Shown here: positions 58,388 through 64,000 of the stretch, piece by piece
Layout of the letters: every line of letters starts with the position of its first letter
How positions within the stretch are numbered: the first letter of the stretch is position 1
DNA from: an uncultured Elusimicrobia bacterium
GTDB lineage: Bacteria > Elusimicrobiota > Elusimicrobia > Elusimicrobiales > Elusimicrobiaceae
DNA: 64,000 bases
Reading direction: 5' to 3'
NCBI GenBank assembly: GCA_945913025.1
Contig: CAMECJ010000001.1
Span: 62,001 to 126,000, forward strand
Position numbers and translations under genes: made by a program
The notes under the pieces: model-generated
The model's database searches: none
Told to the model about the DNA's origin: nothing
Seen by the model: only the letters and a program-made list of their open reading frames with translations

Positions 58388-59947
58388 CTAATTTTCTTTC
58401 CCGTCTTTTTTATTTTCAATGACGCGGTTTTCAATCAGCATTTCTTTAGCGTTTCTGAATACCTCGTCCGCGTGAATGTCCTTCATACATTTAAAGTGGC
58501 CCAGGGGGCATTTCTTCCCCCCGTGCAACGCACACGGACGGCAAGCAAGGTCTTTCACTTCTACCACCCGATGGCCTTCCCCATACGGGAAAAATCCCAA
58601 TTCGCGCGTGGTGGGGCCGAATATGGCCAACGTCGGTACGTCGAACGCGGTGGCGATGTGCATCGGGCCGGAATCGTTGGTAATGAAGAGTTTAAAATGC
58701 TGCATAAGGGCCATTAAATCGGCCAGACTCGTTTTTCCGCACAGATTGGCGGCGTGTCCTTGGGATAACTGGCAGATTTTTTCTCCTAAATCCGCGTCCT
58801 TTTTTCCCCCTCCCACCAGCACGGCCTGTACGCCCAGTTCCGTTTGCAGGCGGCTGATGAGCTGGACAAAATAGTCCATTGGCCAGCATTTGGTCGGCCA
58901 CGCGCTTCCGGCGTGAATGCCGACGAGCGTTTTGCCTTCTAGATTAAAATCTTTCATTAAGCGTGCCACATTTTCTTCAGCCGTGGTCGTATAACGCATA
59001 TTCAGTTTTTCAGCCGTAAATTTTTCTTTAACAATACCCTGTAATAAGGAAAGATTGCGCTCCGCATCGTGAATCATCCACGAGAACGGTACTGTTTTGG
59101 TATATAAAAACCACCCCTCGCTGGAGGTAAACCCAATACGCACCGGCACGCGCGAAAGCCACGCAATCAATGCGCTTCTAAAACTGCGGTGGGGTACAAG
59201 CAAGATATCCACACCTGCTTTACGGATGGCTTTGGCGGTTTTCCAAACGCCGAAGATTTTGTTCCATCCTGTTTTTTCGTTTAGAATAATTTCGGAAACT
59301 TCTTTCATCGGACGGAAAATATCTTCTGTCTGGGGGCGGGTAATCACCACGATTTTTGCGTCCGGAAATAGTTTGGCCGTTTTGCGCACCAACGGAGTAG
59401 TCAGCACGCTGTCGCCAATAAACGATGTTTGGAAAATGCCTATTTTATTTACCTTTTTTCCGCTTTCTTCCACGTTTTTGTAGGCCCAGTCGCCCAGTTT
59501 CGGCGTTTTATATTTTATTGGAATGTTCCACTCTTTTAACGCCTCAAGATATTTTTCAAGCGTATGTTTTTCAAGCACAGGAGAGGTTTTTCGAAAACGC
59601 ACGTATAAGCGTCGGGCGACGGAGTTCTTGTCATAACGGACGCGGTTGGGAATACGGCTGAAAAAACCGAACAGTATACTTTTTAGCGTGGCGTGCAAGT
59701 CCAAGAAATGTGTGAAATGCCCCGCGCGGATTTGGCGGATATTGCCCAATAAACCTTTTTTTGCCACCATAATTTCATCAATGTCCGGATGTCCGGCCAA
59801 TACATCTGCAAATTGCGGTTTGACAAGCAGGGTAATATGTGCGCCAGGCCACGCGGCTTTGATGTTTTTATAGACGGGAGAGGATAATACAATATCGCCC
59901 AGCGAGGATAAGCGTACAACTAAAATTTTAGGCTGTTTTTCGTTCAT
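58388..59947 (-). CDS. three-domain GT9 heptosyltransferase-like protein
   Basis: A 519-aa protein, far longer than the usual ~350 aa. Residues ~7-160 form a GT9 N-terminal domain (ILVVRLSSLGDIVLSSPVYK). A second N-terminal domain begins at about residue 165 (IGIFQTSFIGDSVLTTPLVR) and is followed by a complete C-terminal donor domain: GIHAGSAWPTKCWPMDYF, LVGGGKKDADLGE and TNDSGPMHIATAF. So the acceptor-side domain is duplicated before one donor domain. Cysteines cluster near the end (CRPCALHGGKKC). Its start lies inside waaA, overlapping by 20 bases. Role in LPS inner core is likely. Confidence 0.85.
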   Translation of the reverse strand: MNEKQPKILVVRLSSLGDIVLSSPVYKNIKAAWPGAHITLLVKPQFADVLAGHPDIDEIMVAKKGLLGNIRQIRAGHFTHFLDLHATLKSILFGFFSRIPNRVRYDKNSVARRLYVRFRKTSPVLEKHTLEKYLEALKEWNIPIKYKTPKLGDWAYKNVEESGKKVNKIGIFQTSFIGDSVLTTPLVRKTAKLFPDAKIVVITRPQTEDIFRPMKEVSEIILNEKTGWNKIFGVWKTAKAIRKAGVDILLVPHRSFRSALIAWLSRVPVRIGFTSSEGWFLYTKTVPFSWMIHDAERNLSLLQGIVKEKFTAEKLNMRYTTTAEENVARLMKDFNLEGKTLVGIHAGSAWPTKCWPMDYFVQLISRLQTELGVQAVLVGGGKKDADLGEKICQLSQGHAANLCGKTSLADLMALMQHFKLFITNDSGPMHIATAFDVPTLAIFGPTTRELGFFPYGEGHRVVEVKDLACRPCALHGGKKCPLGHFKCMKDIHADEVFRNAKEMLIENRVIENKKDGKEN

Positions 59948-61208
59948 AAGTTTTCACCACTTCCATAATTTTGTCGGTAGCTCCTTTAAAGCTCAATGCG
60001 GTTTTACGCGCATTTTGGGACATATTTTCCAACTGGGCCGGATCGGCCGTAAGACGCAGAACCGTCTCTTTAAAATTGTTTTCATTCACGAGTACGCCGC
60101 CGGCCGACTCCAACAACGCCAGTGCGGTAAGCGGCGCATTGTAAAAATGTTTGCCGAATAAAACGGTTTTACTGAGAATGGCGGGTTCCAGCAGGTTATG
60201 CGCCCCCCGAGGAGCAACCGAACCGCCCACAAACGTCAGCGCGGCGCGCGCGTAGAGCGATTGCAAAAGGCCCATTACGTCGGCGCAGAGAATATCGGTT
60301 TTTTTATCAAAATTTTCTTCGCTGACAAACGCGTAATGCAGGCCACTTTGGCGCAGTGTGTCTGCAATTTCAGTGCGCCGTTCCAGATGGCGCGGCGCAA
60401 AAATGATTTTGATTCCTTTTTTGATTAAGTCCGGCGCGGCGCGCAGCAGCATTGTTTCTTCGACGGGGTGCGTGCTGCCCATTACTAAAATCGGTTTCCC
60501 GTTCCACCCCAGTGCCGTAAGCAGACGGTCAACTTCGGCGAGTTTGGCGGGGCTGTCGCTCAGGGTATCGTACTTGACGTTGCCGCAAACATAGATATTT
60601 TCTTTTTTAATTCCCAATCTTTCATATCGTTCCGCCGCCGCTTGGGTATGGAGCGCGGCAAAACGTAAAGACCCGAGCACGCGCTTAAAAAGCGGTTTGA
60701 CTAACGCGTATGCCCGCGCGGACTTGGCGGAAATACGGCCATTAATCAGGGCGGCGGGTACGCCGGCTTGGCGGGCGGTTTCCAACATATTGGGCCAAAT
60801 TTCACGTTCCACCACAAACAGGCGGTAAGGCTTGGCGATACGCAGAAAGCGTTTGCATGAAGGATAAAAATCAAGAGGAGCTAATATGGCACGGGTAATT
60901 TGCGGGTTTTTTAAGGCGGTGTCTTTACCGGCCTGGGTGGAGGTGGTAACGATGATATCTTTGCCGTAAAATTCTTTTAACTGGGAAATAATCCCTTTCA
61001 TAGACATTACTTCCCCCACACTTGCACAATGCAGCCAAACGGCGTTTTGGGGGATTTCTCCCTCTTTTTCCAGCCCGAACCGCTCTCGCAGTTCTTGGGA
61101 AAGGTGTTTTAAGAGTCCGCGCCGGCCCGAAAACAAAAAGCCGAACATTACGCCCAAGGCGGCCAAAGGAAAAAACAAATTGGTTAGAATCAGTAAAATA
61201 AGTCCCAT
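59928..61208 (-). CDS. waaA: Kdo transferase WaaA/KdtA
   Basis: A 426-aa GT-B enzyme that adds Kdo to lipid A precursor at the inner membrane. It has an N-terminal membrane anchor (LILLILTNLFFPLAALGV), the acceptor-side WLHCASVGEVMSM, VVEREIWPNML, AALINGRISAKSA and NVKYD. The donor-side segments are VMGSTHPVEE, FAPRHLERRTE, FVGGSVAPRGAHNLLEPA and FGKHFYNA. Number of Kdo residues added cannot be predicted. A TATAAT box lies six bases before the ATG, so translation may be leaderless. Confidence 0.95.
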   Translation of the reverse strand: MGLILLILTNLFFPLAALGVMFGFLFSGRRGLLKHLSQELRERFGLEKEGEIPQNAVWLHCASVGEVMSMKGIISQLKEFYGKDIIVTTSTQAGKDTALKNPQITRAILAPLDFYPSCKRFLRIAKPYRLFVVEREIWPNMLETARQAGVPAALINGRISAKSARAYALVKPLFKRVLGSLRFAALHTQAAAERYERLGIKKENIYVCGNVKYDTLSDSPAKLAEVDRLLTALGWNGKPILVMGSTHPVEETMLLRAAPDLIKKGIKIIFAPRHLERRTEIADTLRQSGLHYAFVSEENFDKKTDILCADVMGLLQSLYARAALTFVGGSVAPRGAHNLLEPAILSKTVLFGKHFYNAPLTALALLESAGGVLVNENNFKETVLRLTADPAQLENMSQNARKTALSFKGATDKIMEVVKTYERKTA

Positions 61209-61214
61209 ATACTC

Positions 61215-61220
61215 ATTATA
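61215..61220 (-). promoter_or_regulatory. -10 box of waaA, leaderless arrangement
   Basis: TATAAT on the minus strand ends six bases before the ATG at 61208. Confidence 0.5.
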
Positions 61221-61340
61221 TGATATTTAGCGCACGGCGGGCGGCAATTTCGGGGGGCTGCACGGCGGGGAACTTCCGCTATAAATGAAACTCCCCCGCC
61301 GCGTGGAGCGTCCGGAGGAGTTAAAGCAAAAGGAAGCGTC

Positions 61341-63545
61341 TTATTTATCGGCGGAATCGTCCTTCTTTTTGAACAGGCTGCCAATTCCTTTTAACGTATC
61401 TTTAGCAGCGTTTACGGTTCCTTTTACCGCATCCACGCCCGCATCGGTTACTTTGCCGGCGGTTTTAACGGCTCCGTTGGCGACGGATCCCGCCGTTTGC
61501 GTGGTACCGGATATTACTTTTGTCGGCGTTTTATGGTTAAGGATTCCCCCCAGCACCGAACCTACGGTATTGAGCATATCCAGTTTACCGCTGGGATTAT
61601 CCATTGTTCCGCCGATTTTGATGACAATGGGAGTTTGACTCGTCAGTACAGTGGCAGAAACTTTCATATCCAGTTTATTGGTGTGGAAATTGATGTTTCC
61701 GTTACCGTTGATATTCGTCAGTTTGGATTCCAGCACCGTTTTATCCAAGTTCATCACGCCGTTGGTGAAGGTATATACTCCCTCTGCCTTAGAATAGGCG
61801 ATTTCGCCTTTTTGGGCGCTGTTTTCAGCAGGGAAGAGATCGATGTTTAACACGCCGGTTACTTTGCGGATAATAGTAATGGGCAGCAGCAGAATTTTGA
61901 CAATTTTATTTTCTTTTACGAAAGAATCAATATCCGTTACTGCGCCGGATTGTAACACAAACGACACGGAACCGTTTGTTTGGGTCATAGAAGGCGTGAC
62001 GCCGCTCAGCGAGGCTGCGGCCTCAAAGCCGTCCGCGCGGAAATACGGCACGCGGATTTCGCCCACTTTTACGTCGGCCTTTATGTTCATTTTCGTTTCG
62101 GGGCCGGAAGTGGCGGTTTGCTGCTGGGCCGGTTTATCCGTTTGCGTTTCTTCTTCCTGCGCAGCGTTCTTAGGGAAAGAGTCAAGAATTAGTTTCTCCA
62201 AATCCAGTTTGAATATAATATTCATTACGTCTTTGATGTTTTTATACGAAAAAGACGTGGTAAATTTTTCTCCGTTTAAACGGCCCGTCAGTTTATCGCA
62301 GGAAATGTCATTCACGGAGGCGACTTTAATTACGCCGTTTGTTTCCGACAGCGTAACAGGCTCGTACAAGGCACTTACATTGGAAAGCGTTACTGTACCG
62401 CTTACGTCTTGTCCATTCAGCTTGTCGGTGGCTTTGAATGAGCCGGAAATGACGCCCGCAGGATTAAATCCGTTTGCGACGTCGGTCATTTGAACGAGTT
62501 GTTTTAAGTCCGCTTTCAAGTTTGCACTTACGTTATACGCCGGCGAAGCGGAACCCCAGCCGACGGTACCTTTGGCGGTAAGTCCGCTGTCCTGCACACT
62601 TAAGGCAATGTTTTGGAGGACGGCGGAAGAATTTTCCAGATCGGCCGCGGCCTGCACGCTCATATTGATAACGGGCAGCGAAAAATTCGGCAAATCGGGT
62701 AAAAAATCCGCAAAAATAGTGTGGTTGAGGCCGCTGAGCGTGCCGGAAAAATCAGCCAGCGGAGCGGTAAAATCTTTCATTCCGCCCTTTAATTGGAACT
62801 TGACGGTTTTGTAAGAAGCGGAAAGATTATTCAGCGTTACATAAGCGTTTTTAAGTTCCAAATTCGCCAGAAATACGCGCAGGGCAAGATGTATGGGAAC
62901 GGAAACTGCGGGACCGTTTTGCTGTTGAAATTCCGTAGTAAACGTGATTTTGGCGTCAAAGGGATTATCCAAATCAAATCCGTTGATGTCCACATTTAAA
63001 TGTTCCAGGCCTGCGGTCATACCGGTTTGTAAATCTTTATAGGAGAAATTACAGTCGGTTACGGCGATTTTTTCTGCCGTCAGCACGAACGCGGACGCGG
63101 ACGCTTCGGCCGCTTCCGGTTGGGCATTTTGCGGCGCAGGTTCTGCGCTGTCTGCGGGAATCAGGCTGTCAAAATTAAATGAGCCGTCTTTTTGTTTGAT
63201 GACGTTAACGTCTAATCCGTTTACGGTAACGGCGGCGATTTCCACCCGCTTTTTTAAGAGCGGCATCAGCGCCACCTTAACGGACAGTTTATCCGCTTTT
63301 ACGAAGGTACCTGCTTGGAACGAGTGATCTTCGGACAGCGCAAAATTCTCCAGCGTTACGCCGATGATATTGAAAGATATCCCGTCGAACGCAATTTCAC
63401 GGTGCAGCGTGTTTTTTGCATAATCAAGCGCCATCGCCTTGATTTTTTCGGGCGGAAACATCATCCGCAGGGCTGCCAGTGCGGCTACCCCCAACACCGC
63501 CAATACAAGGACGGTTTTTAACAGCAGTTTAAACAATTTTTTCAT
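61341..63545 (-). CDS. AsmA-like envelope protein
   Basis: A 734-aa protein with one N-terminal membrane helix (LVLAVLGVAALAALRMMF), followed by a long periplasmic part. REIAFDGISFNIIGVTLENF, ADKLSVKVALMPLLKKRVEI and VTVNGLDVNVIKQKDGSFNF are typical of the AsmA/TamB-like chorein group. Toward the C-terminus comes the second AsmA block with NGNGNINFHTNKLDMKVS. Proteins of this group are thought to bridge the periplasm and carry phospholipid. Downstream of the DUF1232 gene with a 49-base gap, so probably cotranscribed. Confidence 0.85.
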   Translation of the reverse strand: MKKLFKLLLKTVLVLAVLGVAALAALRMMFPPEKIKAMALDYAKNTLHREIAFDGISFNIIGVTLENFALSEDHSFQAGTFVKADKLSVKVALMPLLKKRVEIAAVTVNGLDVNVIKQKDGSFNFDSLIPADSAEPAPQNAQPEAAEASASAFVLTAEKIAVTDCNFSYKDLQTGMTAGLEHLNVDINGFDLDNPFDAKITFTTEFQQQNGPAVSVPIHLALRVFLANLELKNAYVTLNNLSASYKTVKFQLKGGMKDFTAPLADFSGTLSGLNHTIFADFLPDLPNFSLPVINMSVQAAADLENSSAVLQNIALSVQDSGLTAKGTVGWGSASPAYNVSANLKADLKQLVQMTDVANGFNPAGVISGSFKATDKLNGQDVSGTVTLSNVSALYEPVTLSETNGVIKVASVNDISCDKLTGRLNGEKFTTSFSYKNIKDVMNIIFKLDLEKLILDSFPKNAAQEEETQTDKPAQQQTATSGPETKMNIKADVKVGEIRVPYFRADGFEAAASLSGVTPSMTQTNGSVSFVLQSGAVTDIDSFVKENKIVKILLLPITIIRKVTGVLNIDLFPAENSAQKGEIAYSKAEGVYTFTNGVMNLDKTVLESKLTNINGNGNINFHTNKLDMKVSATVLTSQTPIVIKIGGTMDNPSGKLDMLNTVGSVLGGILNHKTPTKVISGTTQTAGSVANGAVKTAGKVTDAGVDAVKGTVNAAKDTLKGIGSLFKKKDDSADK

Positions 63546-63594
63546 ATTCTTACTTTATCACTGCGGTACAATTTTGTCCATCCCGCAAAAGAGG

Positions 63595-63912
63595 TTATTT
63601 TTCCTCTTCGTCTTTTGTGTGAATCACTTCCGCCTCAATAATTTCTTCCGGCGAGGCAGGTTGTCCGCGGAAACGTTGAATATCATTATGCACAAGAGAA
63701 AGTACAAACAGGATAAATGCTCCATCGTCGGCTATGCCCAACAGCGGCAATACGTCCGGCAGAAGGTCAATCGGACTAATGACGTAAACCAGGCATAAAA
63801 TAATCCAAAACAGCGTGATCCACGGCATTTTAAATTTCCCGAGCAAAACATTCCACATCATCGGGAAAAAATACGTAAAATCCGTCAACAGTTCAAGCGG
63901 ATTAAATTTCAC
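63595..63912 (-). CDS. DUF1232 (YkvA-like) membrane protein
   Basis: A 105-aa protein with the DUF1232 signature YVISPIDLLPDVLPLLGIADD between two hydrophobic segments. Function of the family is unknown. It starts at GTG (63912) with AAGGAG nine bases upstream. It overlaps the stop of the partial gene at the window edge by 11 bases, so it belongs to that operon. Confidence 0.9.
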   Translation of the reverse strand: MKFNPLELLTDFTYFFPMMWNVLLGKFKMPWITLFWIILCLVYVISPIDLLPDVLPLLGIADDGAFILFVLSLVHNDIQRFRGQPASPEEIIEAEVIHTKDEEEK

Positions 63913-64000
63913 GTTTCACTTCTCCTTGGGGAGCGGTTTGGGTTTTCCCCGTTTCTTTTGCAACGTCCTCGGCGCGCAGGCCCAGCAGGTTTTCGTTGAC
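63902..64000 (-). CDS. C-terminal end of an unidentified protein, cut by window edge
   Basis: An open frame enters from the right edge and ends at TAA (63902-63904). The 32 visible residues (VNENLLGLRAEDVAKETGKT, then a charged tail) are too few to name a family. It overlaps the DUF1232 start, which supports it as a true gene. Confidence 0.55.
   Translation of the reverse strand, partial: VNENLLGLRAEDVAKETGKTQTAPQGEVKREI

Overview
The window looks like a chromosomal stretch of a Gram-negative bacterium of the Elusimicrobiota, most plausibly a gut-type Elusimicrobium relative. The reasons are three very similar short type IV pilin-like genes (leader [19 protein letters not shown]), a long-form pyrophosphate-dependent phosphofructokinase, and LPS genes (WaaA, several GT9 enzymes, a YejM-like sulfatase). 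This placement is inference from family resemblance; no 16S gene is present.

Layout. 1-5.4 kb: pilin gene 1, a sirtuin, two DUF805 membrane proteins around an HD-domain protein, and a solitary adenine DNA methyltransferase. 5.5-20.1 kb: one minus-strand polysaccharide operon whose genes mostly overlap. It is read from rmlA-rmlB through an fdtA-like isomerase, an acetyltransferase, and an AT-rich middle part (deacetylase, short UDP-sugar dehydrogenase, GT2, wecF-like, WbqC, SDR, ATP-grasp, phosphoesterase, asparagine-synthetase-like protein) to wecE, an fdtB-like aminotransferase and a last GT2. It can supply dTDP-Fuc3NAc/Qui3NAc-type and dTDP-Fuc4N(Ac)-type sugars. No wzx, wzy or initiating transferase is seen. 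20.2-24.4 kb: HAD/COG5610, GT9 and GT8 genes. 24.4-29.3 kb: a pilin gene split by a ten-base homopolymer, PPi-phosphofructokinase, a YejM/PbgA-like sulfatase and tRNA-Arg. 29.4-37.1 kb: RecB-like nuclease, FGGY kinase, ankyrin protein, a palindrome array, a small ferredoxin missing from the ORF track, and a FeoA-FeoB fusion. 37.1-48.1 kb: pilin gene 3, a lipoprotein, peptidase T, a GYF_2-type membrane protein, an unrecognised helical protein, cyclodeaminase, HAD phosphatase, two EamA permeases and a BI-1 protein. 48.2-54.4 kb: pgk with its 3' end and terminator tandemly duplicated beside an IS200-type element, secG with tRNA-Leu(GAG), a degenerate protease-like protein, and groES-groEL with an unusual CIRCE arrangement. 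54.4-64 kb: PP2C phosphatase with membrane Ser/Thr kinase, a tandem PC4-like protein, a three-domain GT9, waaA, an AsmA-like protein, DUF1232 and a truncated CDS.

The most novel-looking signal is a pair of about 235-nt structured leaders directly upstream of pilin genes 2 and 3 (25189-25423 and 37652-37887, minus strand). They share one multi-stem architecture with the same order of helices. Several helices differ completely in sequence between the copies yet still pair, including a GAAA-capped hairpin and two long helices. That is compensatory change, so a conserved RNA structure is likely. Pilin 2 also carries a G10 tract that breaks the frame; nine Gs would give a 160-aa pilin, which suggests phase variation, a fresh pseudogene or a sequencing error. 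Other oddities are leaderless-looking promoters with -10 boxes 6-7 nt before the ATG, an asparagine-synthetase-like protein without its nucleophilic Cys, a UDP-sugar dehydrogenase lacking its C-terminal domain, and GTCAT...ATGAC double-hairpin repeats beside pilin genes.
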